From Apus apus (lineage: Eukaryota; Chordata; Aves; Apodiformes; Apodidae), in assembly GCF_020740795.1 (NCBI RefSeq), contig NC_067285.1, forward strand, positions 40,522,511 through 40,586,510: 64,000 nt of DNA, read 5' to 3'. Under the pieces are notes generated by a model. It was given only the letters and a program-made list of their open reading frames with translations, was not told the DNA's origin and did not search any database. Each line of letters starts with the position of its first letter. The first letter of the stretch is position 1. Made by a program: the position numbers and the translations under genes. Below are positions 1-10,984 of this stretch, piece after piece.

Positions 1-28
1 TACATATTTCTCCAAGCACAAGATCCAT
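1..28 (-). CDS. AFP: AFP-like exon 12, first 28 bases (cut by window edge)
   Basis: After a long pyrimidine tract (complement of the A-run at 53-72) and the acceptor GATAAAG, the phase-0 frame reads MDLVLGEIC. This aligns with LSIVIQDMC at the start of ALB exon 12, with the Cys in register. The remaining roughly 196 bases of the exon lie outside the window. Confidence 0.75.
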
Positions 29-3000
29 CTTTATCAAGAGAAGTGAAAAAGGAAAAAAAAAAAAAAAAAAAAGATATATACACTATTTTTTAATTTTCAA
101 AAATCCCTGAAATACATGATGCTCTTAGTAAAGTCATAGAAAATATCCCAGAATTTAAATTAAGCCTTGTTTTTAAGATAGATCTAAGTTTATATTTCTA
201 ATGAATGCTGGGTTTTGTCAGTGCAAAACTGGCTCAGATTTTTCAGAATAAATTTGCACAGGCCATTAAAGGGACTGTCTTTTGAGCATAGAACTGATGT
301 GACATTTATGAAACAGTGCTTGTGTCTGCTGTGTTCTCAGCAGCAGGGCTTCTGGGGGTATGCTCAGCTGCTCTGGTAAACGTGGTGTTGTACAAAGGGG
401 TGGCTGAAGAACAGGCTAGGACAGGTTGGATGGGGCTTGGAGCAACCTGGGCTGGTGGGAGGTGTCCCTGCCCATGCAGGGGGTTGGAACTAGATGATCT
501 TGAAGGTCCCTTCCAACCCAAACCATTCTATGATGAGACTGATTTTCAAGTACTTTGGCTTATGGGCCTGGAGAATTCTTAGGGCAGAGCTCTACAAAAC
601 TGAGCCTTTCCATAGGGCACAACATCTTCAGGCATCTAGAAAGGATGGGCTCAGAGCAGGGATCATGAGCTGCAGGGCTGGATTGCCTGTGCTGCACAGC
701 TCTGACCTGCCTCAGCCACTGCCAACAGCCTCCTGGAGTGGTAACTTCAGTGATGCTCAGTCCTGCTTTCTTCAGGCATGGAAGTACATCTTCAGGTCAG
801 CTCAGGAGCTCAGGGAAAGTTTTTCCCCATTTACATGTGCTCCCAGCTCTCAGACCCTGCTGGCAGCAGAATTTGTGGCCAAGTTTCCAGCAGGACCAAG
901 GTAAGAAAGAAAAATACTCACGTTCTCCTCAGCACAAGGCAGCAGCTTGTCCTGGCTCAACTGGCAGCATTTGGAGCCAATTGTAGTCATCTGCTTGGTG
1001 AATTTGATCAGCTCTGCAGATGTCAGCTGAGGCATCTTCTTGGTGAAGCTCATGAGAAGCCTGAAACAATAATTTATTAGGTATTGGTTTTTTTGTTCCA
1101 GCCGGGAGCAAGTACCTGCCCTCACATGCCTAAAGCTCCAGCCAAACCACAGGGAGCAGGTGTCAGTGCCAGGACAGGACTCAGTTCATTCAGTCAGGAA
1201 GGCAAGTGGCAGCTACTGTCTGTTTGAGATAATTTCTTTTTCTGAGCAGTCTCTCACCAGGTTAAGCAAATCAAATCAAGGACAACACTGCCAGCTGTAT
1301 GTCCCATCTTACCAGATGGTACAGATATTTTTCCTGCATTGCTCATTCCCCTGGGAGTGCAGGGAGCTTGTCTGAGAGCAAAAACTGAACTCGAGTGACT
1401 TCTTGGCAGGCTAGGGGAGAGCAGATGATAAGCTCAAAAAAGTTCACCATTTTTTAATTCTTAAAAATCTGTGCTTATTTTAGCCATCATGGCTAAGAAA
1501 ACCTAAATGACTGATACAACAGGAAGAGGCAGCCCACCAGGTTTGTTGGTAACCTCTAGTTCCAAGGGTATTTTAAAGATCAAACATGAGTGCAAAAAGC
1601 CCAATACACCTCCCCAGAGGAGGTGAGCTGAAGCAGAGCTTTAAGTACACAGGCACTTCAGAGGTTTCACTGAGGTTGCTCACATACTTGAAGTTAAGCA
1701 CATGCTCATTAGCTTTGCTAATCAGGGCCAAAGTTCCTCCAGGAGGCTTGTGCCTGCATGTTGCATTTAAGCATAGTGCAGGGTTCAGCTGCTCTGGTTT
1801 TGCTATCCCTGGTGTAGGCAGATTTCTGTTAAAATTGTTAATATTCACATCTGCTGCAGGAGCTGGAGAGAGTAAAGTCTTTTGCAAAAGACACAGCACC
1901 TGTCTTTTTGGCCAAATTTCTGACTCTTAACTTAGAGCTCAGAGCTCAAAATGCAGCTAGAAATTCATAGAAAACACGGGTGGGGAGATGGATCAAGTTG
2001 TCACTTTGCTTCCTGAGTTGGGTTAAGGAGAGAATTCCTGAGAGGCCAGAACATTGTCTTGGAAAAGAGGGAAAATTAAAAATCCTGGAAGCCATTCACG
2101 TATTGGTCCAAATATTCAAGTGGTGTCTTTTAGCCCAGCTTTTTTTGACACCCCTGCCTTGACTCCAGCCTGAACTGTGCCCAGCTGGACAGGATAATGC
2201 AAGCACATAAAAGGGTAATACTCGTTTTGGAAATAGTAATCTCCTTTCTCCTTGTAAATGTCACAGCTTGTCTTCATGACACTTTCAGTTTCATAAATAT
2301 GTTTCTTCAGTTCTTCCTCCTGAAAAAACAAACAAACAAAAGAAAAGAAAAGTTAATTGGAGGAGTCATTGTCTCAGGGGGAACACAGAAGGCCCCAGTG
2401 CCTCACAGTAAGGCCTGGGTGTCTTTAGTTACCTCCCACCTGATTTATGCCACCCATTTGTAGTTGTGTTAGAAAGTCTTCATCTGCCTGAAACCTCCAT
2501 AAACTGCCTGAAGGTGGTAAATACCCACATCCAGTCTCCTTGAAGTATTTCATTTTGTATCCCTGATGGAAGCAATGTCTGATACAATAAGCATAAGTGC
2601 CTTTTTACGTTTCCAGGAGGGCACTTGGCACTGCCAGAGAGCCCAGAAGAGAGCAGGACTCAGAGAAATATTAGCTCCATCCCATCCCCAGCATCTTTAT
2701 CTATCCATGTTAAACTGCTTCACAACTGAAGATTATGAGGGTTCTACAGAATTGCAATATTTGCTGGGTTTGTTCCAGCAGCTGTGGGTAGTCACTCTGG
2801 ACCTGGAACAGGGATATTCCCTATTTCTCCAGCACAAGCCATGTGGCCAGACCTTTGGATCCATCAGTGTGGTGTGTGAAGCCCAACAGCACCCACCCCT
2901 CTGCTGCAGCAGCCATCTGGAGCACCAGGTCTGCAACACTCTGTCAGGAGGTCCTCATATCCTTTCCCAATTCTTAAAAGCATTTGAGCAGAAAATTCAG

Positions 3001-6000
3001 GGTGTCTCCTGGAATATTCATACAGAAACCTGCAACATGTGGAGTGTCAGAAATTAGAGGTAAGCCCAGACAACTGCCCTCAAGAGGTGGGGGGGGATAG
3101 TAAGGACAGCAGGGGCTGCTTTTGGGATGGGTTTGTCTGATGCCCAGTGGAAGAGGAAGAGTTTCACAGCATCTCAGCCTGGGACTGAACCCAAACAAAA
3201 TGTGACTGACTGAGGAGCCTGAGCAAGTCCTGTGCAAGTGACAGTCCCAGCTCAGTGTGAGCTTGGGGCAGGCACAGCTCAGAGCTTCCTGGGGCTTGGG
3301 GTTTTCCTCTCTTTTTAATCCTATCTAAATGATAAATAATGATAATGAAATAATTTCCAGCAACTGACCCACTTCTCAGCAGACACTGGAAAGATGGGCT
3401 CTGCTCAAGCAGTCATCCTACACAGCAGTCATGCCCAAGCAATTAGCAGCACTTCTCATAAACTGGTGTGTGTTATTTGAAGTGAATTCTCTGTCTTTGG
3501 GTCTCAATGCTGCTTCTGTTGCAGCCCTTGGCATTCCTGCCCAAGGTTCCTAGAGGTAGGATCAGGGCTTTATTGCAGGAAGGAACCGAGCTGGGACAGA
3601 AATGAACTAATCCTGTTTGGACCAAGACATGAGTCTGACTTAAAAAAACTTGGTTTTTAATTCCCACTGAGAGGTGTATCAAAGCTGTATTTTGGGGCTG
3701 AGATCAGAACTGGTAGCACATGGATGTCACATGCCTTTCTTCAGTTTTTGTCACTGCAAGAACAACTCTGCCCTGTCCTACACTTGTTCCCATCCTACAC
3801 CTTGGGTGTTTTTCTAAGATCCACTTGCACAGTGTCCCATGCCCTTCTGCTCACAGAGCAGACAACTCAGAGGCTGATGAGCTGGGCTTTGACATCCAGG
3901 CTGTCATCTTTTGAGACCCCAGGATTGAAAGAGCAAAACTGAAGAGCAGGGCAAGTCCCACATTACCTGCCTAAGTGTGTGTCTTTTTCCTGGGCAAAAC
4001 GCTCACATATTCCTTTGTCCTTTATAAACTCCCTGATGTGGGGGGACAAGTCTGCAGGTTTGTCATCATTTTCTGCATTAATTATGCATTCACTTCTTTG
4101 TAACAGAGGCTTTTCACAGCACTTCTTAATTTTGCTTGATAGGATGTCTTGGTTGGTGCAGACGTAGTGTAGAATCTCCTCCTGTAAAGCAAAATAAAAT
4201 AAAATTAAACAATTAAAAGATTTTGGTCTTTTTTTTCTTTTTTTCTTTTTTTCTTTTTTTTTTTTTAAATCAGTGGTTTTATCTCCATTTTGCAGACAGA
4301 GAAGGTGAATCCGAAAGACAAGAGGTGACTGCCTTAAGCTGTGCAACAGACATCTGGCAGATGAAGAGGACTTCACCATGAGGGTGGTGAGACCCTGGCC
4401 CAGGTTGCCCAGGGAAGCTGTGGCTGCCCCATCCCTGGCAGTGTTGAAGGGCAGGTTGGATGGGGCTCGGAGCAACCTGGGCTGGTGGGAGGTGTCCCTG
4501 CCCATGCAGGGGGGTTGGAACCTGATGATCTTTAAGGTCCCTTCCAACCTTCACCATTCTATGATTCTATGAAAGTCAACCAGGTTTTTAGACTGAAAGT
4601 CCAGTTTTGGAGAGCAATCAGCACAGCAGAGAAGGGAAAAACAAACAAAACAAAACCAGACCTGAAAACAACAATTCCATTTCACAATTCCACATTCCAT
4701 TTCTGCAAGCACAGGAATATGAAAGGAGTTTTACCCTCTGATGCATACAGTCCAGCATGTCCCCACGGCAGCAGGCCTGGTACATGTTAGCAATGTCCAC
4801 CACAAGTTTGCTAACACTAACAAAATCAGCTTTAGGGAATTTTTGGCTTATCTGAACAAGTTTCCTGCAACGAAGGAAAACAGTTATTGCTTCTATTCAG
4901 TGTGAGGCTCTGAGAGCTACTGTCACCTTCCTGTGGAGGGGGTATCCAAACTGCTCAGGGATTGTCTCTCCCTGCTACCACTGAAGTGAAGAAATACATG
5001 TCCCTTGAAGCCAATTGCTGAGGTTTTCAGAGTTATCTAAGGATCCCAGGTGAATTGCAGTGTGAGGTGGTGGAAAGAAATGAGGTAGGTGAGCATGAAA
5101 TTGCAGCAGCAATCTTGTGTCCAAAATGGTTGAGAGAGTTGTATTTTTTTTATATTTTTTTTTGCTCTCAATCACTCTAACTTCCATCACAGAGACATGC
5201 ATTCATTTCAGACTCTGGGTTTAGAGTTTGAAAGCTAAGGACAGTGAGTGAGGAGAAAGTGACTGTTGTCATGCATAAATTGGTGCTCCTCATCTGTCAC
5301 CTTTGCTAGGTGCCAGTAGTGACCTGCATACAAAAAGGTCGGTATTTGGGGTCACTGTGCCACCTGCAGGTGTGAAGCCACCCACAGCTAATGTGCAACA
5401 TCCATGCTTAATTTCAATCTAATGATAAAGATGGAGAAGACTCACAGAGCCTTTAAGGTCCTTTCTCCAAACTTCTTCAAGATTCCACAGGTGTGTTCCT
5501 GCCTCAGGCCATCCTCTTTTATTGGTTTCACCACCTTTGGTGCCTGGTAGAAAGAAGATGCAGATCATGAGGGTGGAAAAAAAGGCAGTGCCTGACACTT
5601 AGAACTGCTGCTTGCTGTGACTTTTTTTAAACAGGGATTTTTCAACAGTGAAAGAAAAATGCTGTCCCAGCTGCAACATGAACCAGCTGCTTCAGTCACC
5701 AGCATTTACAAAGTGTTCTGTGAAAAGAAACCAGAACCCTTTTAGACAACAGGTCAGTGTCCTTAGCAGAGGGGATGGAATCGAGGTGAATTTTAATATC
5801 AGGTTCAGGTGGTGAGAAAATAAATGGCTGGGAACTCTGCTTCGCTCTTGGGTTAGCTGCTTGCACGTTAACAAGCCGAAAGCCTAGGCTGGCATACCTG
5901 CCTCCGGAAACATTCCTCCAGGCCACCAGTCGGGGCTGCAGCACTTCCACAGCAGCTCTTCAGCATCTCCTCGTACCGGGGAGCGACAGAAAGGATTGTC

Positions 6001-9000
6001 GGGGCGTAGAGGAAAGGATGCCTTCTGGAAACCTCGTAGATAAAACTGAAGGCCAGAGAAAAAATGGCTTTAGTTTCGGAGTGGATGCAGGAGGTAGCAG
6101 GGTGACTGCAGCGTCTGCTCTATGCTACAGTGAGAGCTAATCAACAGGATTGTTTTCCTGTCATAATGATAAGCTGTACATTGCAGTGTTTTATCTTGGA
6201 AAATTCTGATGGGCCTGATGTTTTCCTGGAAACTGCAGTGTCAAAAAACCCTGCCAGCTCTGGCTTGGAGGCATCGAAACTTCTGCTTGTTTTTTTTAGG
6301 ATTAAAGGGAGGCCCTTGGTTTCAGATGAGTCCTTTCCATAGACCACAATAAAACAGGCCAGGTATTGGTTGCCATTTGGACCTGTAAGCAAAGCAGGAG
6401 GTGGCAGAACAAGCTTCATGTAGTGACAATTACAGCTTGATGAATTACACAAATAATTCACATTGGAAAGAAAAATCAGCATGAGACTACAGAGCAACTT
6501 GGATTGAACTTTGTGGTTGATACAGCATTTGCTGCCTCCAGGCTCAACTGTATTTACTTACTATGCTGTCAATGGATGTTGATGCTGTGAATAATTTTTG
6601 CAGGCAGCTTCAGCGTTTGGCCTTTCAAAAGGTGAAATGAACCCTCTTGATGCATTTTTAAGGGAGAGGAAGCAGTCGTTTCTTTCAGGATCCTTTTTAG
6701 CACAGCAGCCAGTAAACCTGGGAAGATTGTCCTCCTGGCATATTGTATCGAGGAAAATCTTGTCCTGTGAAAAATCAGAGAAGAGCTAATTTGTGTGCAG
6801 GTTCCATTTTACTCTTCTGAGCTCTCTGAGGGGGCTGCTTTCAGCCAACAAGCCCTGAGTTTGTGCATGAAGTCACAGTTTCTCTCTTTATCACCTCTTG
6901 CTTTCACTGCAGTGAAAACCAGACCTATCTCTGGAACCTCTAAGTGATCATTCCTCAAACTCTGATACCTGGTGCTATGCCAAGACACACTTGGAAGTGG
7001 GATGGTTTTCAAACACCCTGAACTTAGAACATTGTTTAGACCTTTTTCTTTCTAGCAATCAAGATGATTTGTATGCTGCAGTTTGCAGCACAGCAGGATC
7101 AGTGTTTTCTAGTTGCAGTCAGGTTCATCCAGTGAAAAGTGTCTCATTTGTTGTTCATCAAGCAGTGGTGCTCAGGCCCAGATGTCAGTCACACCTCAGC
7201 TGGGAGCTGTTTTAACACAGGGACTGTTTCAGTGTGCCTGACAAATCAGAAATGAGCCACAGCAGGCTGACATTGCTGTTTCAGGATTCTTTCTGCCAGC
7301 TACAAAAGTCTGTTGGAACAGAGTCCATCAGAAACCAGGACCATGAACTAATGGAGTGGAGCAAAAGCTTATAAACATCACATTTGCTAGAAATATCTCA
7401 TCTGGCTTCTTCTCAGCTTTCTTACACCAGCCCTGAAAGCACAACTCTTTTGACCATCTTTTAGAATGGTACAGGTCAAGGATTTCAAAAGAGGCTGCAA
7501 TATTTGGAGTGGGATGTGGAGAGAGGCTTTGTTTTCCTGCATGTATCTTAAGATGCTTTACAGATGGAGAACGAGAGGGTCAGTAAGGCCAAAGACTTGT
7601 GCATGAAGAAGGTCCCTTCAGGCTGTATTCACACCTCGTTGGAAAAACACGTAACGGGCTGTAGGAACTGAGAGTCACTTCTGGAAATGTTTGCCACGTG
7701 AGAAGCATAACTGTGCTTACCAAAGGCTGCAGGCAGTCGGGGCTGTCGCTGGCAGCAGCAGGAGCAGCAGCAGCACAGCCTTTGGCAAGGGCTGTGACAT
7801 CTTCAGCCATTTTCACTGTTTGGCCAAACGTGCCTCCTTGCACATACTGAGCAAACATGATGGTGGCGCTGCGAGGAGAATGCAACGGCATTAAACCTGG
7901 TCCTGGCTGCCTAAAAGCTAACTCTGTGACTTCCACAGGGGGGACAGTGGGAGGGTTGGCGTCCCCCTGGGCCGAGCTGGCAGCAGGGGTGGGCGTTTGG
8001 CCCATGGAACATCCTCATTTCCACACAGGAATGTTCAGTGGCAGCAAATTTGCAAGTAGACGCTTTACCTGGACAACTTACATGGCTTTAAAGTTGTTCT
8101 CCTGTAGCTGAGAAAAGCGTTGCCCAATGCTGGTTTTTCCCTCTGAAAAACAAGATAATTTGAATAAAAAACATTTCATAAATGCTTCATCAAGTACTTT
8201 TACACATTTTTTTTTTTTTAGTACTGGAGTCTTGGAGAAAGATAATTAGATAACTCAGTGCCTGGGGTACTAGCACTCGGGTAGGAAGGCATAAGGTTGA
8301 ACTTCCTATGTGACTGAAGCATGAGGCTGTGGAACTCTTTGACCTACACTACAATTGGGCCAATATAATTTCCCTGCTTGTCTCAAGTGTTGGGGGGAGG
8401 AACAGTCTTAAACCTGGAGGGTGTTCAGCTACTTTGGTGATGCACTTCACATGATTAAAGAAGGGCCTTGCAAAACACCTTGCCGTAGCTATTTAAAGGT
8501 GTGCTTGCCCACTCTTTAGCTATTGATGAAAGATTTTCTGTGCAGAAAAGATAAAGGATAAAATGAGGACTACACTGGTAGGCAAAGGTCCTCAAAAAAC
8601 TCACAGACCTGCATCCTTCTGTCCCTCTCATGAGCTGGCCCAGTGGAAAGCAAATGTGGCCAGTCTATGTGAAGATTATGTGCAAGTGTTTTTCCTCTAC
8701 CACTGAGCCTTTCTTAACAGTCAAATCTTCATGCAAGAAATTTCTTGAGTCCCTCCTTTGCCAGAGAATATTCTGAGAGATTAATTTTAAAATAAGGGGC
8801 CTGTTCCCAAATCAAAATGTTACTGTCTGACCCTCATGTTAGTAGGGCTGGGATCAGTATTAAAAGGATCAGAGAAATAAGAGAGTTTCTCCCTCTGAGT
8901 AATGCAGTGGTCTCAACTGAGATCATAGCCTGAAATAACTAAAACAAACATCAGTTGTGTTTTACACTGTTGGGTCATTTAGTGCATTGGGAAGTTATAA

Positions 9001-9664
9001 AGATGAAAAAAAAAAATATTGGCTTATCTGAACCCCACCTTATTTGAGATTTTCAGCAGTCTCATTTGAGGCACTTAACCTGAGAGAGAAGTGTGGTCAT
9101 CACAGGCTCTTTAAGGAGTGGTTAAAGAGAGAGTGAGACCCCTCCAGAGGAGAGAGGAAAGCAGCAGTGTGACTTAGCTACCCTGAATAGCCACCTGGAG
9201 GGCACATCTCTCTTTGCACTTCTCTGTCTCCAGTCCTCAGGTTGCAGAGGGAGGCTGGAACAACCACAGGCTGTACTCCAGCAGTTTTTAGGGTACCTAA
9301 AAGCAGTGGTGCAACCACATCCCTGGGGATTAAATTGCTCTTCAACAGAGTTACTCCCAGGAACCACTGACAGTCCTGCAATCTACACAAGTTCTCAAGC
9401 CATAGAGAAGCAACACATCCAAGGCTGATAAAAAAACTGAGCCAGATCCAATTCAGTTGTGTAGCTTTGACCCATAAGAACATGCCCAGTGGCAACATGA
9501 GCTACCAAATAACCATGCATGCTAAGCTGCAGCCACCAGGATTACAGAAAAGGAATAAAATTATAACATATATTCTTACCTATGTCCTGATAACTTCTAG
9601 GCAGGGCTTTGGCTACAGTCAGGCTCACCAATAAAATAACATAAATGGTTGTTCTCCAGTTCAT
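1..9664 (-). CDS. AFP: Albumin-superfamily plasma protein, AFP/AFM-like (5' 11 exons plus start of exon 12)
   Basis: This is a spliced minus-strand gene. Coding exons: 9580-9664, 8082-8142, 7721-7868, 6562-6764, 5898-6045, 5446-5543, 4735-4864, 3967-4181, 2897-3029, 2222-2319, 922-1060, and 1-28 (cut by the window edge). All junctions are AG/GT and phases match ALB exon for exon, giving 495 complete codons. A signal peptide is visible (MNWRTTIYVILLVSLTVAKA). The paired Cys-Cys patterns of albumin domains I-III follow. It lacks the Cys34-equivalent (FAQYVQGGTF), has two N-glycosylation sequons (N135, N155), and contains an AENDDKPADLSP block resembling AFP, while the start of exon 12 (MDLVLGEIC) looks more AFM-like. 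It lies just 3' of ALB in the same orientation, where mammals have AFP. Likely a secreted, liver-expressed carrier of hydrophobic ligands. The family is certain; the choice of AFP over AFM is inferred from position and partial motifs. Confidence 0.85.
408..535 (+). mobile_element. CR1 LINE 3' fragment
   Basis: Carries the CR1 tail with GGTTGGATGGGGCTTGGAGC and AGGTCCCTTCCAACCCAAAC followed by ATTCTATGAT. It lies in intron 11 of the AFP-like gene, antisense to it, and is severely 5'-truncated. Confidence 0.9.
922..1060 (-). CDS. AFP: AFP-like exon 11
   Basis: 139 bases, as in ALB. It encodes LLMSFTKKMPQLTSAEL, then GSKCCQLSQDKLLPCAEEN, matching the domain III start of albumin. The donor is AAC|GTGAGT. 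Confidence 0.93.
2222..2319 (-). CDS. AFP: AFP-like exon 10
   Basis: 98 bases, as in ALB. It encodes EEELKKHIYETESVMKTSC and then KEKGDYYFQN. The acceptor follows a T-rich tract (TTTTTTCAG) and the donor is CGA|GTATTA. Confidence 0.9.
2897..3029 (-). CDS. AFP: AFP-like exon 9, with an extra cysteine
   Basis: 133 bases, as in ALB. It encodes [16 protein letters not shown], then ECCRPGAPDGCCSRG. Cys404 aligns with Tyr in ALB (AECYGNA), so it is an added thiol next to the conserved Cys403. The donor is GGG|GTGGGT. Confidence 0.9.
3967..4181 (-). CDS. AFP: AFP-like exon 8
   Basis: 215 bases, as in ALB. It encodes YVCTNQDILSSKIKKCCEKP, SECIINAENDDKPADLSP and a final QEKDTHLG. The AENDDKP..LSP wording is AFP-like. 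The donor is AG|GTAATG. Confidence 0.93.
4227..4266 (+). repeat. Pyrimidine (T/C) low-complexity tract
   Basis: T-runs interrupted by single C (TTTTTTTCTTTTTTTC type). It lies in intron 7 just upstream of exon 8 of the AFP-like gene. Confidence 0.9.
4369..4572 (+). mobile_element. CR1 LINE 3' fragment
   Basis: Starts near CTTCACCATGAGGGTGGTGA and ends ATTCTATGATTCTATGA. It is the same tail type as the copy at 408-535 and lies antisense in intron 7 of the AFP-like gene. Confidence 0.92.
4735..4864 (-). CDS. AFP: AFP-like exon 7
   Basis: 130 bases, as in ALB. It encodes LVQISQKFPKADF through ACCRGDMLDCMHQR, the start of domain II. RGDMLDC resembles the RGD-containing block of mammalian AFP. 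The donor is AGG|GTAAAA. Confidence 0.92.
5446..5543 (-). CDS. AFP: AFP-like exon 6
   Basis: 98 bases, as in ALB. It encodes a segment ending HTCGILKKFGERTLKA, which matches the ALB block [15 protein letters not shown]. The donor is CT|GTGAGT. Confidence 0.92.
5898..6045 (-). CDS. AFP: AFP-like exon 5, with second 5-codon expansion
   Basis: Residues 166-215. It contains the family signature YFIYEVSRRHPFLYAPTIL. 148 bases against 133 in ALB; the extra residues sit between Cys-Cys and the next Cys (CCGSAAAPTGGLEEC against [10 protein letters not shown]). The acceptor is CCTTCAG and the donor CAG|GTATGC. Confidence 0.93.
6562..6764 (-). CDS. AFP: AFP-like exon 4, 4 codons shorter than in ALB
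   Basis: Residues 99-165 plus a split codon. 203 bases against 215 in ALB; the missing codons lie in the helix before Cys-Cys (ICQEDNLPRFTGCC against the longer [21 protein letters not shown]). The DPERNDCF core is conserved. Two N-glycosylation sequons, NAS at 135 and NYS at 155, are present. The donor is CATA|GTAAGT. Confidence 0.9.
7721..7868 (-). CDS. AFP: AFP-like exon 3, with alanine-rich 5-codon expansion
   Basis: Encodes residues 49-98 (subdomain IA). It is 148 bases against 133 in ALB; the extra 15 bases are GCT/GCC-type codons producing CAAAAPAAASDSPDC in the loop that is [10 protein letters not shown] in ALB. Residue 61, the free-cysteine position of albumin, is Gly (VQGGTF). The donor is TTG|GTAAGC. 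Confidence 0.92.
8082..8142 (-). CDS. AFP: AFP-like exon 2
   Basis: 61 bases, the same as ALB exon 2. The acceptor is TTTTTCAG and the donor AT|GTAAGT. It encodes EGKTSIGQRFSQLQENNFKA, corresponding to the mature N-terminus of albumin. Confidence 0.9.
9580..9664 (-). CDS. AFP: AFP-like exon 1 (signal peptide)
   Basis: The ATG (complement of 9662-9664) opens a hydrophobic signal sequence of about 20 residues followed by LPRSYQDI. The donor is ATAG|GTAAGA. The 85 coding bases equal the length of ALB exon 1 and end in the same phase (one base over). Confidence 0.9.
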
Positions 9665-9745
9665 AGTGTCAGGTGTCTTGGCAAGGGCCCTGGCTTGGGC
9701 TTGGTTCCTCTGTGAAAGGCAGAAAGAATTAAGGGGAAGGGTTAC

Positions 9746-9784
9746 TTTTATACTCTCCCAAACAATTTCTGGTTAATTAAAACC
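9746..9784 (-). promoter_or_regulatory. AFP-like core promoter: TATA box and HNF1-like site
   Basis: On the minus strand, GAGTATAAAAGT puts a TATA box at 9746-9752, about 80 bp before the ATG. An HNF1-like element (complement of GGTTAATTAAAACC) lies at 9771-9784, about 20 bp upstream of the TATA box. The layout parallels the ALB promoter. HNF1 control of mammalian ALB and AFP promoters is established; its use here is inferred. Confidence 0.6.
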
Positions 9785-10984
9785 CTTTTAGTGTCATATA
9801 TAACTAGCCCTTTGGGAATATTCCCACAATAATTAGACATGCCATTATTTGCTCAGTATGATGAAGTGACCAGCATGTTGCAAATCCTTGTACATTCCTT
9901 TTTCTTTTCTTTTCTTTTTTTTTTTTTTCCCCTGAAATACAGACAAATAGACATTTTTAACTTATCACACTTCAAACAAGAAGTTTAAACACTCCCTGGG
10001 CTTTTATCATGCATACTCATCTCACCTTCTTACAAATTTGTTCAAAGGTGGTTGCTGTGCAGAAGATGCCTTCGTAACACACTGTTGACTGAAAAATCCC
10101 AAGTTCAGCTGTTAACCTGATATTTTTTGCATCCCTCCTTGCTGAACAAGTTGTCTCAGCTCCCAGGGTGTCACGGTGAAAAGGCTGAATTAAGGACCCC
10201 CTACAGTATTTTTGCAGCATTAACAGTTGCCATCCAAATGCCTCTGAATCTTGAAACAAAACTCCAAAATGAAGAGAAAAATTCCAGTAAATACAGTTAT
10301 TTTAATGACTTTTAAAAATGTATCCTGTAAGCATCAGCATGAAAAAAATGACAAACTTTTGGAGATAGAATGGCTTTAGAGGGCCACAGGTATCTGTAAC
10401 TAAGAGGTAGTGGGGCAAGGATGCTTGTGTTTGGTCTGAAGCAAGAGGCAAAGACAGAGCTTCTTATTTATTGAGAGAAAATGGGAATAGTCTTTGATCT
10501 GTGCTGCAGGAAGACAATGAGGGTTGCTTGTTACCACATGAGACTGCATCAGAAGGGAAGAGGGAGTGAGAAGCTGGCAGCGTGGTCATCAGAGCAAAGA
10601 TCTGCTGCAACATAAGGTGTAACCACATCTGTTGAGGAGGACAGGGACAAGCCCTGTCACACTGTTAACTAAAACGCCCCCCCGGAAGGAGAGGAATGGA
10701 CTTGAAAGAAAGAAAACTGGAGGTTATGGACCATCTTTCTACATTTATTATCCTCACTAAGTCCATAGGAGCAGATCAGAGAAAGCTTTTCTCCTCCAGC
10801 TGCTTCCAAAAAGGCAATTCCCTCACATGTTTGGGAACTCTCTCATGTCTGCCAGTTGCAGGTTCCTCCCTCCAGCCCCCAGGACTCAGCAGCAGCCCCA
10901 GAGCAGAGTCCCCATAGGGACAACCTGGGGACCATCCAGTGTGTTCCTGCTCCCCTTTTCCCAGAAGGAGAAGGGAAGAGATGG
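9785..10984. other. Intergenic, 5' of the AFP-like gene
   Basis: No gene or mobile element recognised. A T/C low-complexity tract lies at 9898-9932. The segment could hold proximal regulatory elements of the AFP-like gene, but no specific site can be supported. Confidence 0.5.

Noticed and set aside
2566-3057. 163-aa plus-strand open frame
   Set aside because: It is the opposite strand of AFP-like exon 9 and surrounding intron; no domain seen.
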